A stretch of 64,000 nt of DNA from Sulfuritalea sp. (GCA_016716965.1 JADJUP010000016.1:1-64000); one strand, 5' to 3'; shown: positions 26,758 to 34,426, counted from the stretch's first letter. Notes: generated from the letters alone by a model not told the origin. Numbers and translations are program-made.

Positions 26758-27042
26758 TCATGGCCTCCTGTAATCGTGGGCGGTGACATGTACAACCTGA
26801 ATCTGCAACACGTTTGCGACAACTCGGTAAATCACCCGCCACTGAAGCCCGAGCCGAGACGAACGACAGCCCTTCCACTCACCGGACAGAGCCTCATCGT
26901 GAAACCCTTTGATGGCTCGCAAACCCTGCGGCCCGGAAAGCCCGGCGATGTCCTTCCATTTCTCGTAACGTTTCAATATCTCAATAGGAATGGAGCCGGA
27001 AAGCTGTCTATCAACGCGACGGTGTTCTTCGATTAGCCACAT
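26758..27042 (-). CDS. higB: HigB-like RelE-superfamily toxin
   Basis: 94-aa toxin: MWLIEEHRRVDRQL, EILKRYEKWKDIAGLSG, FHDEALSGEWKGCRSSRLG, QWRVIYRVV, VTAHDYRR. The S-S-R-L-G-L-Q-W-R-V-I-Y segment and the terminal H-D-Y are typical of RelE/YafQ-like ribosome-dependent mRNases. Gene order toxin-antitoxin matches higBA. The cassette has its own promoter (27048-27077), unusually close to the start codon. Confidence 0.85.
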   Translation of the reverse strand: MWLIEEHRRVDRQLSGSIPIEILKRYEKWKDIAGLSGPQGLRAIKGFHDEALSGEWKGCRSSRLGLQWRVIYRVVANVLQIQVVHVTAHDYRRP

Positions 27043-27047
27043 GCCAC

Positions 27048-27077
27048 ATTATGTATATACCACAAATGATATGTCAA
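27048..27077 (-). promoter_or_regulatory. Predicted sigma70 promoter of higBA
   Basis: Minus strand: consensus -35 TTGACA (27077-27072), 18-bp spacer, -10 CATAAT (27053-27048). The -10 ends only 5 bp before the higB ATG, so the transcript would start at or beside the start codon (leaderless) unless a downstream start is used. Confidence 0.65.
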
Positions 27078-27199
27078 GAGTGGCGATGGCTTGCTGGCGC
27101 ATAACGAAGCTGTAGAAAAAGTTCATTCATAGCCGCATCGTGCCGTGAACCAAATGGAATATCAATACTCCAAGCATGAGTTATTGCGAAAGAGAATCC

Positions 27200-27343
27200 A
27201 TGGCCCGCTACAAACACATCGACACCAGCCCGCGCCTGCTGCCCGTCGATCTCGAACGGCTACTGCTGCCCGGCACCTTCGAACACGCCCTGCGCGTGGG
27301 GCAGGAAGCCCCTGAAGGCCCGGCCACAACCCGCATGCCGTGA
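27200..27343 (+). pseudogene. IS1182-type transposase N-terminal remnant
   Basis: The plus-strand frame from 27200 begins MARYKHIDTSPRLLPVDL and continues ERLLLPGTFEHAL, the conserved N-terminus of IS1182-family transposases. After FEHAL the similarity ends and the frame runs 16 unrelated residues to TGA at 27343. Only about 90 bp of the IS survives, opposite in orientation to the cassettes. A dispersed-repeat copy begins on the last base of the stop codon. Confidence 0.75.
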
Positions 27344-27366
27344 AAGTCGGCGCTGGCGGCACGACG
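27343..27366 (+). repeat. Dispersed 24-bp repeat, copy 5
   Basis: AAAGTCGGCGC + TGGCGGC + ACGACG, non-coding, abutting the IS remnant in the cassette array. Confidence 0.8.
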
Positions 27367-27460
27367 ATCAGAAATTTCGAATACAAAAATGACGAATGGC
27401 TCGGATCTATCCGCGCCATTCGAAGAGGTCTTTGCGACTCGAAAAGGGGTTTTTCTACAG

Positions 27461-27528
27461 ATTCAACGTGAAGATGACCGGCGCTGTGCGGCTTCATCGC
27501 GCAGCGTCCGGTGGATTGAGGGTTAGGC
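27461..27528 (-). repeat. attC site 4
   Basis: Minus strand: R'' GCCTAAC (perfect), L'' CCTCAATCCACC, stem GGACGCTGCGCGATGAAG / CCGCACAGCGCC, R' GTTGAAT at 27467-27461 (perfect GTTRRRY). Confidence 0.85.
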
Positions 27529-27542
27529 CGAACATTTCCGGG

Positions 27543-28993
27543 TCAGCGATTTTCATAATAACTGTCAAATGCCCATCTGCACGCGCCGCGGCCATTTCGT
27601 TCTTCACGAATCTTTCTATCGAAATCTGACTGCCCTATGCATGCCTTTCCGTGCGCGAGAACTCCACGTAACTCGTCCCATCGCGAAATCAGCAATGGAT
27701 CTCTCATCCATGACGGGGGATTGGAAAAAGTGAGCTTCAGCTTGTATCGGAAGGTTGAACGCTGATAACTCGGCTGCACGTGCTCGCCGATCTGGATGTC
27801 AATAAACTCAACCGAAGGTTCGCCAAGTGAAAAGCAATATGGATAGCGCGAATGAGTGCGATCCAGATAGCCCGGAGCAAGTGTGTAGACCAATGCGTCA
27901 AACATCTTTCCTGAATCTCTTCCTTCACCGGGGACTTCTGTCCTAATACTCTTTGTAAGAATTCCAAGTTCCTCAAGGAGATTGAGTAGTGGAATCGTCT
28001 TCATAGCTACAACGTCATGATTGGTGCGATCCTTATTGGTAAAGACCGCTACAGAATAGCGTGGAGGGTTTTGGCTGAACAACTTCTTATCAACAGGTAG
28101 CTTTTCCGCACCGGGGAGATAGAGACACGACAAAGGCCCTGGATCTGCCTTCCCGACACCATGCTGGGCCTGCAATAGACCCTTTATTTCATCAATTGAT
28201 GGAGGCGGCAATGAATCCTGCTCGTGAATACCACCAGGCATTCTTTGAGAAATATGGGGCGGAATGGGACGGCTTTTGAGTATGGATTCATACTCGGCCC
28301 AACCCCCTCCACCGCGAGCCACCCGCACAGTAATCTCTTTCGGTTCAAGGCTCTTCTTGAGATCCGGGAATTCAGACTGAACATCTTGATCTCGGGCCCA
28401 AGGGACCAGATCATTCTTAGACCGTAAGCCAACTCTTACCTGTACTTCGTGACTTCAAGTCCAGCTTGATTGCTAACAACCGACGGCTGAAATCGGGCTA
28501 CTTCAAGGAAATGCTGTTTGCCATAGATAAAGCATGGAGTGCAACTAGGATAGCCACTGGCGGCCCATCCTTTGTCAGTAAGTCGATATCGAAGAGCTTC
28601 TTTGGGACCGCTGGGTGACTTGTGTATTACATTGGATTTTTCAAGCAAACCCATTTTTTGCAGTGCATCGAGTTGGCGAAGTTGCTTATCACGGCCTGCT
28701 GGTGCAGCGTCAGTGTAGAAATCCCAATACCAACCACGTCGCAAGATTCCGGATTCCATCGATCTATTGTCTGGCGCAGGATACGGCTGTACTGCAATAA
28801 AAAGGTCATTGGTCGGTTCGTCGAACGTGCTGTTTCTCCTGTCCCAATGTTTGCGTAACACTTCGTCAAATGTTTCAGCCGTCGGTTGAGATGGCTGCCA
28901 TTGAGCGAATGTCTGGAAACTACAGCACATCGCAATAACTAGGGCGCGCAATGCCAGTTTTAGTCCATCACCATTAGCTCGACTTCTGCGCAT
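27543..28993 (-). pseudogene. Exported two-repeat cassette protein, frameshifted
   Basis: No family recognised. The first part starts at about 28993 with a signal peptide (LKLALRALVIAMCCSFQTFA) and runs to TAA at 28436-28438 after LEVTKYR. From there a second frame continues naturally as VRVGLRSKNDLVPWARDQD then VQSEFPDLKKSLEPK and VARGGGGWAEY, reaching a stop at 27543. Inserting one G rejoins them. The two halves look like duplicated units: LDALQKMGLLEK / LNLLEELGILTK, YRLTDKGW / YTLAPGYL, then a beta-rich segment ending GGGGWAEY / GACRWAFDSYY. The stop is 15 bp before the attC R'' box, as expected for a cassette gene. Confidence 0.6.
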
Positions 28994-29001
28994 AGCTTTG
29001 G

Positions 29002-29072
29002 GCCTACGTCTGAAATCACGGGCGCTGCGCGGCTTCATCGCGCAGCGTCCGTGTTGACAGCCTGGTTGGGGC
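29002..29072 (-). repeat. attC site 5
   Basis: Minus strand: R'' CCCCAAC, stem GGACGCTGCGCGATGAAG / CCGCGCAGCGCC, then GTGATTTCAGAC. The R' box reads GTAGGC where GTTAGGC is expected, i.e. one T is missing, which may disable recombination. Confidence 0.8.
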
Positions 29073-29179
29073 TAAAACGGTAAGAGGGGAAGAAGCCTCC
29101 CACCCAATTGCGGCACAAGGCGAAGCTGAAGAGCCCATAGAAGGCAGAGGCAGGTCGCCACGCACGGATAAGGCCGTTG

Positions 29180-29509
29180 TTATACCCATGGACAACACCC
29201 GACGCAAACATGTCCCGGTACTTCCCTAACGCAAACCTTACCTAATGGTTCGGCTGGCTTTTTGATTAAATCACTATCAGTGCCGGCTTGCTCGGACAGC
29301 AGAACATAAGCCTCTCGGCAACGACCAAACCTACGGTTAGCAAGCGCGAATGCTTTCACGGGACCAACCCGAAGAACAGCGCGACGCACATACTCGGAAC
29401 ACGAAGCACCGCCGTGGACGAAGCGATGCGCACAACAAAACCCTTTCACGGGAGAGAGAATCCGTTGGTACGCTTCTATACCGCCAACGATTGCAAGCCG
29501 TGTGATCAT
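29180..29509 (-). CDS. YidD-like membrane protein insertion factor
   Basis: 109-aa protein from ATG 29509. RLAIVGGIEAYQRILSPVKG, the Cys-containing GGASCSEYVRRAVLRVG and RRFGRCREAY match the YidD/DUF37 pattern (amphipathic N-terminal helix, conserved Cys and Tyr). YidD assists YidC insertion and normally sits beside rnpA-yidC. Here it is a lone integron cassette gene, so a specialised role is likely. The C-terminal 30 residues are unlike YidD. Downstream (29073-29179) another frame encodes an aromatic-rich stretch (ASAFYGLFSFALCRNWVGG) that may be the rest of a frameshifted protein. Confidence 0.7.
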   Translation of the reverse strand: MITRLAIVGGIEAYQRILSPVKGFCCAHRFVHGGASCSEYVRRAVLRVGPVKAFALANRRFGRCREAYVLLSEQAGTDSDLIKKPAEPLGKVCVREVPGHVCVGCCPWV

Positions 29510-29512
29510 GAG

Positions 29513-29582
29513 CCCCAACGTTTGAAATCACAGGCGCTGCGCGGCTTCATCGCGCAGCGTCCTGTGGATTGATGGGTTGGGC
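29513..29582 (-). repeat. attC site 6
   Basis: Minus strand: R'' GCCCAAC (perfect), CCATCAATCCACAG, stem GGACGCTGCGCGATGAAG / CCGCGCAGCGCC, TGTGATTTCAAAC, R' GTTGGGG at 29519-29513. The clearest site of the array. Confidence 0.88.
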
Positions 29583-30025
29583 GCATTTGGTGCCACGTAC
29601 GCGCCAGACCACCGGTTTCCCAAGTAGCCTCGATCTTCAAGTGAGCAGAGTACGGCAATAGACTTCCGTAGGTTTTCGGCTTCGGGAGTTTCAATATAGT
29701 AAGGGAGTGACAAGAACGACTTTCCTTCGGTGGCAGCGTCGAATGAGGTTACGTGAAAAGACTCACCGCCAGAATGAGTGACAAGCTCAACAAGATTTCG
29801 CGGTGGCCGGCCGGGCATCGTATATGACACTACAGAGCGAAACTGACTCAAAGTGTATTCGAATGCACGAAGCTGCCATCTCCACGAACGCTCCTGGACT
29901 ACTAGGCGATTGTTGGGGAGATCGAACTCGACGAGCCGACTGTCGCGCACAAACTCGGCGTAGAGGATTAGGAGCCAACCAACCACAACCCATGGGACGG
30001 CAGCCATCTGGCGGCTAGACGCCAT
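29528..30025 (-). CDS. Cassette-encoded membrane protein
   Basis: 165-aa protein of unknown family. One N-terminal membrane helix (AAVPWVVVGWLLILYAEFV) is followed by a soluble beta-rich domain (LVEFDLPNNRLVVQERSWRW, RSVVSYTMPG, GGESFHVTSF), reminiscent of PH-like membrane-attached domains. The last 16 residues (NPSIHRTLRDEAAQRL) are read from the attC site itself, so the stop lies inside the recombination site. Starts 1 bp after the zinc-ribbon gene, in the same cassette. Confidence 0.65.
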   Translation of the reverse strand: MASSRQMAAVPWVVVGWLLILYAEFVRDSRLVEFDLPNNRLVVQERSWRWQLRAFEYTLSQFRSVVSYTMPGRPPRNLVELVTHSGGESFHVTSFDAATEGKSFLSLPYYIETPEAENLRKSIAVLCSLEDRGYLGNRWSGAYVAPNAPNPSIHRTLRDEAAQRL

Positions 30026-30026
30026 A

Positions 30027-30227
30027 TCAAGGAACTGCGCCTAAGACAATGCTTGCTACCACTATCCCTATGACAAGACCCGCAACGTGAGACGGCCGAC
30101 GCCGGACAATCAACGATTGACTCTCCGGAATGGGAACCGATGAGTGACGTTCGCACTCGCGACACACTTCCGTGTAAGGGGGATTCTGTTCCCCGCAATG
30201 GGGGCACTCCCAGAATCGATCAGGCAT
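30027..30227 (-). CDS. Zinc-ribbon single-pass membrane protein
   Basis: 66-aa protein: an N-terminal zinc ribbon with C-P-H-C and C-R-E-C pairs 12 residues apart (WECPHCGEQNPPYTEVCREC), a polar linker, and one C-terminal helix (VAGLVIGIVVASIVLGAV). First gene of the array, 10 bp inside the edge R'-like box. Shares a cassette with the next membrane protein; the two may form a complex. Function unknown. Confidence 0.65.
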   Translation of the reverse strand: MPDRFWECPHCGEQNPPYTEVCRECERHSSVPIPESQSLIVRRRPSHVAGLVIGIVVASIVLGAVP

Positions 30228-30504
30228 AGCCTAAGGCGCCCAACGTGAAATGTGGAAACCCAATGATGGGTCATAACCCGTCACGACGGGAAATACCCCA
30301 TCAAATAGGCTGAATAAAATCCTGCGCAGGACTGCCAATGGCATAAGAATCAACGGTCTGATGAATTTTAGTGGGGCCTAAAAAGCGACGAAAAGCGTCG
30401 TCAAACAGATCGCTCTTCGGTTCGGTCCGGGAGCAAAGACTACGCCGTTGTCAAATAGCCGTCCAGCATTTTCCGCAGGGGCGGCCGCTGCCCTGCCTTG
30501 GCTG

Positions 30505-31107
30505 TCAGCGGGTCCTGGGTAACAGCAGCAGTTGCGACAATTGCCGCGCGATCTGCTTGACGGTGCGTCCGCCGTTGGGGTGGTACCACTGCACCGTCCA
30601 GTTCAGCGCGCCCATCAGGAACAGGCGCGTGACGTGGCTGTCGTCGGCGATGTCGCCGGCGCGTTTGAGGTCGCGCATCGCCTTCTGCCACAGTGCTTCG
30701 TAGCGGTCCTTGTGCTCGATCAGTTCGGCCAGCGCCGCCGGGTCGAGGTGCCGGCCTTCGTGCAGCAGGGTGGCGGCGAAATGGCGGCCGTCCTCGGCCA
30801 GCAGTTGTTCCAGGTGGGCCAGCAGCATGGCGTCGAACACGTCGCGCGGGGTGCCGCCCTGTGCGGCGGCGGCGCCGACGGCGCCGGTGATGATTTCCAT
30901 GCCTTCCAGCACCACGGCCTTCAGCATGTCGTGCTTGGTCTTGAAGTGGTAGAAGGGCGAGCCGGATTGCATGTCCACGGCTTTGGCGATGTCGCGGATG
31001 GTGGTGGCCGCGTAGCCCTTTTCGGCGAACAGCCGGCTGGCCGCGCGCACGATCTCGGCGCGGCGGTTGGGTTCGTCCTTGATCACGGATTTCCTAGAAG
31101 CGGCCAT
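30505..31107 (-). CDS. TetR-family regulator
   Basis: 200-aa repressor from MAASRKSVIKDEPNRR (31107). HTH RLFAEKGYAATTIRDIAKAV then SPFYHFKTKHDML; C-terminal ligand domain with LLHEGRHLDPAALAEL and MGALNWTVQWYHPNGG, the layout of TetR regulators linked to acyl-CoA metabolism. It overlaps the enoyl-CoA hydratase end by 14 bp and is the last gene of that operon. A good candidate for binding the palindrome at 34370-34387. Confidence 0.85.
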   Translation of the reverse strand: MAASRKSVIKDEPNRRAEIVRAASRLFAEKGYAATTIRDIAKAVDMQSGSPFYHFKTKHDMLKAVVLEGMEIITGAVGAAAAQGGTPRDVFDAMLLAHLEQLLAEDGRHFAATLLHEGRHLDPAALAELIEHKDRYEALWQKAMRDLKRAGDIADDSHVTRLFLMGALNWTVQWYHPNGGRTVKQIARQLSQLLLLPRTR

Positions 31108-31858
31108 GGCGTCCCTCGCCTTCGCGGAAGCGCCCGGCGCCGGCCTCGGCATCGCCGCTGGCCAGCGACGCCTGCCCGTGGCGGCACTCGTTCTTCAGCG
31201 CCTCGGCGAGCGGCAGGCCCCACTGCTCGTAGCTCGACAGGCGGTCGTGGCGCAGGCAGGTCTGCGGGAAGGCGGCGATCTGCGCCGCCAGTTCTTCGGC
31301 GGCCGCACGCGCTTCGCCCTCGGGCACCACGCGGTTGGCCAGCCCGAAGGCCAGCGCCTCCTCGGCGCCCACGGCGCGGCCAGTGAGCATCAGGTCCAGC
31401 GCGCGCGAATGCCCGATCAGGCGCGACAGCCGTATCGTGCCGCCATCGATCAGCGGCACGCCCCAGCGCCGGCAGAAGACGCCGAAAGTGGCGGTCTGCT
31501 CGACCACGCGCAGGTCGCACCACAGCGCCAGCTCCAGCCCGCCGGCCACGGCATAGCCGGAGACGGCGGCGATCACGGGTTTGGAGAGCAGCATGCGCGT
31601 CGGCCCCAGAGGAGCGTCGCCGTCTTCCTGCAGTGACCATTCGCCGGGGTTGGCGACAAAGGCCTTGAGGTCGGCGCCGGCGCAGAAATGCCCGTTGGCG
31701 CCGCACAGCACGGCAACATGCTGCGTCGGATCGGCATCGAATTCGCGGAAGGCGTTGGCCAGCGCCTGCGCCGTGGCTCGGTCGATGGCGTTGCGCGCCG
31801 CGGGGCGGTCGATGATGACCGTGGTCACCGCGCCGTTTCGCTGGATGTGAATGGTCAT
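31094..31858 (-). CDS. Enoyl-CoA hydratase/isomerase family protein
   Basis: 254-aa crotonase: NGHFCAGADLKAF (first oxyanion segment), AVSGYAVAGGLELALWCDLR (second), and FGVFCRRWGVPLIDGGTIRL. The second-block AVAGGLELAL and W-G-V-P-L-I-D-G-G differ from classic hydratases with Glu at both catalytic positions, so hydratase or isomerase activity is open. Downstream of the transglutaminase-like gene in one minus-strand operon, separated by the palindromic element. Confidence 0.85.
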   Translation of the reverse strand: MTIHIQRNGAVTTVIIDRPAARNAIDRATAQALANAFREFDADPTQHVAVLCGANGHFCAGADLKAFVANPGEWSLQEDGDAPLGPTRMLLSKPVIAAVSGYAVAGGLELALWCDLRVVEQTATFGVFCRRWGVPLIDGGTIRLSRLIGHSRALDLMLTGRAVGAEEALAFGLANRVVPEGEARAAAEELAAQIAAFPQTCLRHDRLSSYEQWGLPLAEALKNECRHGQASLASGDAEAGAGRFREGEGRHGRF

Positions 31859-31877
31859 TGGGGCAAAGGCGATCTAT

Positions 31878-31958
31878 CCGCAGATTTCGCAGATTCGCGC
31901 AGATTGAAATGCATGGAGTTGCCGGGTCCGAATCTGCGGAAATCTGCGAAATCTGCGG
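31878..31958. repeat. Palindromic element built from CGCAGATT units, copy B
   Basis: Inverted repeat of 81 bp between the enoyl-CoA hydratase and transglutaminase-like genes. Outer arms pair over 18 bp (CCGCAGATTTCG ... CGAAATCTGCGG), with a third unit pair inside and a loop of about 25 nt. Same architecture as copy A at 2955-3020 but with T/A and loop differences, so it is a family rather than a recent duplicate. Confidence 0.9.
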
Positions 31959-31976
31959 ACGAATTGGTTTTCGGAT

Positions 31977-32651
31977 TCACGTGGGCCTCAGCACCGATTC
32001 ATGGTCGAAGTCGCCGCTGCGGCCTTCGCTGATCTCGATCAGCTTGGGATACATGCGGAACATGTCGGCCTTGAGTTGCTCGTAGGGCAGGTCGTCGAAT
32101 TCGCCGCGCTGATTGACGTATTCCATGTGGCGCTGGTTGGACGAGTTGTAGGGATGCATCAGCGAATCGTGCTCGCCGTCGAAATCCAGCGGCAGCACGC
32201 CGAAGCGCTGGCACATGCCGAGGTTGAAGGCCGGCGTCGCCTTGACCCAATGCCCGTCGAGCAGCAGGCTGACGTAGCCGTGCCAGGCGAAGAGGTCGGT
32301 GCCCATTAGCCGCGTCAGCTTCTCGGTCGAGAGGTGGTTCTTCACGTCGGCGAAGCCGGGCCGCGCCGGGATGCCGATGGCGCGCAGGCAGGCGCAGTAG
32401 AGGATGGCCTTGGGCACGCAGTAGCTGACGCCCTTGATCACCGTGGTGCTGGCGCGCATCGCCTCGCGCTGCATGCTGCTGGCGTAGGGGTCGTAGCGGA
32501 TGTCGTCGCGCACGGCGTAATAGAGGCTCAGCGCCTTCTCTTTCGCCGTGTCGCCAGCGCCGACTTTCGCGGCGACGAACTCGCGCACCGCCGGGTGCTC
32601 GTGGTCGATGAATTCGGTGGCGGCCAGCCACTCCGGCTTGATCGCGCTCAT
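31977..32651 (-). CDS. Transglutaminase-like protein
   Basis: 224-aa cytosolic protein with a transglutaminase-like core: Cys in SYCVPKAILYCACLRAIGIPAR, His in AWHGYVSLLLDGHW, and a possible third residue in VKATPAFN. The family includes proteases and amidases; substrate unknown. It overlaps the upstream AidB-like acyl-CoA dehydrogenase by 4 nt (ATGA), linking it to acyl-CoA metabolism. K-V-G-A-G-D-T-A-K at about residues 29-37 comes from the dispersed repeat (32544-32567). Confidence 0.85.
   Translation of the reverse strand: MSAIKPEWLAATEFIDHEHPAVREFVAAKVGAGDTAKEKALSLYYAVRDDIRYDPYASSMQREAMRASTTVIKGVSYCVPKAILYCACLRAIGIPARPGFADVKNHLSTEKLTRLMGTDLFAWHGYVSLLLDGHWVKATPAFNLGMCQRFGVLPLDFDGEHDSLMHPYNSSNQRHMEYVNQRGEFDDLPYEQLKADMFRMYPKLIEISEGRSGDFDHESVLRPT
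32544..32567 (-). repeat. Dispersed 24-bp repeat, copy 6
   Basis: Minus strand AAAGTCGGCGC + TGGCGAC + ACGGCG, in frame as K-V-G-A-G-D-T-A in the transglutaminase-like gene. Confidence 0.85.
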
Positions 32652-34316
32652 GCGGCCTCCGGCCAGGCGCGGGCGAGCAGCGTGGCGAAATCGGTGTTCG
32701 CCGCCAGCGTGCCGAAGGAGGCACCCCAGTGGCCCGGCGCAAGGCGCGAGGCGCAGAAGGCCTCGGCCACCGGCGCCGGGGCGTGGCGCAGCAGCAGCGC
32801 GCCCTGCATGGCCAGGGCGATGCCCTGCGTCAGTTCGCGGGCACGGATCTCGATGTCCTGCGGGTTTGACAGCCCCTTCTGCAATGCCCCGACGAAGGCG
32901 TCGAAGCTGCGGTTCCTGCCCAGCGCCGGGGTGATCTCGGCGGTCAGCACTTCGATGCTCTTCGGGTGGCGCGCCATGGCGCGCAGGGTGTCGAGGCACA
33001 TCACGTTGCCCGAGCCTTCCCAGATCGAATTCAGCGGGCTTTGCTTGAACAGGCGCGGCATCGGGCCTTCATCGACGTAGCCGTTGCCGCCGTGCACTTC
33101 CATGGCCTCGGCCACCAGGGTCGGGCAGCGCTTGCAGATCCAGTATTTCGCCACCGGCGTGAGGATGCGGCGCAGCAGTGATTCGGATTCGTCCGTCCTG
33201 GGCGTCGAAGGCGCGCGCCAGGCGCATCGACAGCGCGGTCGCCGCCTCGACTTCCAGCGCCATGTCGGCCAGCACATTGCGCATCAGCGGCTGGTCCTTG
33301 AGCAGCTTGCCGAAGGCGGCGCGCAGGGAGGTGTGGTGCATGGCCTGCGACAGCGCGGCGCGCATGATGCCGGTGCTGCCGATCGCGCAATCCAGCCGCG
33401 TGTAGACGCCCATCTCCAGCACGGTCGGGATGCCGCGGCCTTCCTCGCCCACCAGCCAGCCCATCGAGCCCCAGAACTCCATCTCGGTGCCGGCATTCGA
33501 GCGGTCGCCCATCTTGTCCTTGAAGCGCTGGATGCGCATCTCGTTGAGCCGCCCGTCCGGCGTCCAGCGCGGCACGAAGAAGCACGACAGCCCCTTCGCC
33601 GTCTGCGCCGTGACCAGGAAGGCGTCGCACATCGGCGCCGAGAGGAACCACTTGTGTCCGGTGATGCGCCAGGTTCCCGGGTTTGCGTCACCTCCGTTGG
33701 CTTCGGCCCGCGTTGTGTTGGCGCGCACGTCCGAGCCGCCCTGCTTCTCGGTGAGGCCCATGCCTATCATCACGCCGGCCTTCTCCGCGGCCGGGATGAA
33801 GCGCCGGTCGTAGTCGCGCGACAGCAGTTTCGGCATCCACTCGCGGGCCAGTTCCGGCACGTGGCGCAGGGCCGGCACCGCGCCGTAGGTCATGGTGGTC
33901 GGGCACAGCGAGCCGCATTCGATCTCGGCGAACATCACGTAGGCGGCGGCACGGGCGACGTGGGCGCCGGGCTTGGGCTCGGCCCAGGGGCCGGTGTCGC
34001 AGCCGTTGCCTTTCAGCCAGCCCAGGCACTCGTGCCAGGAGGGATGGAAGTCGACTTCGTCGCGGCGGTTGCCATAGCGGTCGAAGAGCTTCAGCACCGG
34101 CGGGAAGGCGTTGGCCAGCCGGCCGTGTTCGATCCATTCCGCGCTGCCCACCTCGGCACCGCGCGCCATGAGCCAGTCCTGCGCCCAGCCGGCACCCTGC
34201 TGCGCCACGGCCTCCTGCAGCGGCAGGTTGCTGGCGTAGGCGTTGTAGTTCTCCAGCGCGCGGGCCTGGTTCAGCACCTCGTGCGTGGCGGTCATGATGG
34301 GTGGTGTGGGAATCAT
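32648..34316 (-). pseudogene. AidB-like acyl-CoA dehydrogenase, frameshifted
   Basis: The N-terminal part (from MIPTPPIMTATHEVLNQ, 34316; ATG 34295 also possible) matches the AidB subfamily: PLQEAVAQQGAGWAQDWL, GMGLTEKQGGSDVRANTTR, GHKWFLSAP, SCFFVPRW. The C-terminal part continues in another frame with LLRRILTPVAKYWICKR, EAMEVHGGNGYVDEG and NSIWEGSGNVMCLD. The break is at 33191-33198, where the 4-bp unit GTCC occurs twice (GGACGGAC on the coding strand); removing one copy restores A-Q-D-E-S. Either recent inactivation or an assembly error. Likely an acyl-CoA dehydrogenase for an unidentified substrate. Confidence 0.8.
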
Positions 34317-34369
34317 GCGGAGCCCTCCGTGCGCAAGCGGGCAATTCTTGTCCCGCCCCCTTTTCTTGT

Positions 34370-34387
34370 CAAGCAAGCGCTTGCTTG
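34370..34387. promoter_or_regulatory. Perfect 18-bp palindrome, predicted TetR operator
   Basis: CAAGCAAGC/GCTTGCTTG, a perfect palindrome between the divergent AidB-like and acyl-CoA dehydrogenase genes (54 and 40 bp from their starts). Size and symmetry fit a TetR-family operator. It is the only copy found in the window, and the TetR gene at 30505 ends the leftward operon, so autoregulation of both divergent operons is inferred. Confidence 0.65.
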
Positions 34388-34426
34388 GTAGCATGGCGGC
34401 CCTTTCCGGACACGTGGAGAACCCCC

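Larger units (their letters stand above)
24949..30244 (-). mobile_element. Integron cassette array without integrase (CALIN 1)
   Basis: Six attC-like sites alternate with small minus-strand genes. Each site begins (minus strand) with an RYYYAAC-like R'' box and ends with a GTTRRRY-like R' box. In between is an imperfect stem whose core reads GGACGCTGCGCGATGAAG then CCGCGCAGCGCC or variants. A seventh R'-like box, GTTGGGC, at 30238-30244 marks the upstream edge. No integrase gene, attI or tyrosine-recombinase fragment is visible within the window on either side, so this is a CALIN in IntegronFinder terms. GC content and coding style drop relative to the flanks. Confidence 0.85.

Noticed and set aside
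24949..29582. Regularly spaced similar sequences could suggest a CRISPR array.
   Set aside because: Spacing is 0.5-1.5 kb, spacers are genes, and the repeats are imperfect palindromes with RYYYAAC/GTTRRRY ends, which fits attC.
30245..30504. Possible attI site or integrase remnant upstream of CALIN 1.
   Set aside because: Only a single R'-like box (30238-30244) is visible; no integrase-like frame on either strand and no recognisable attI features.
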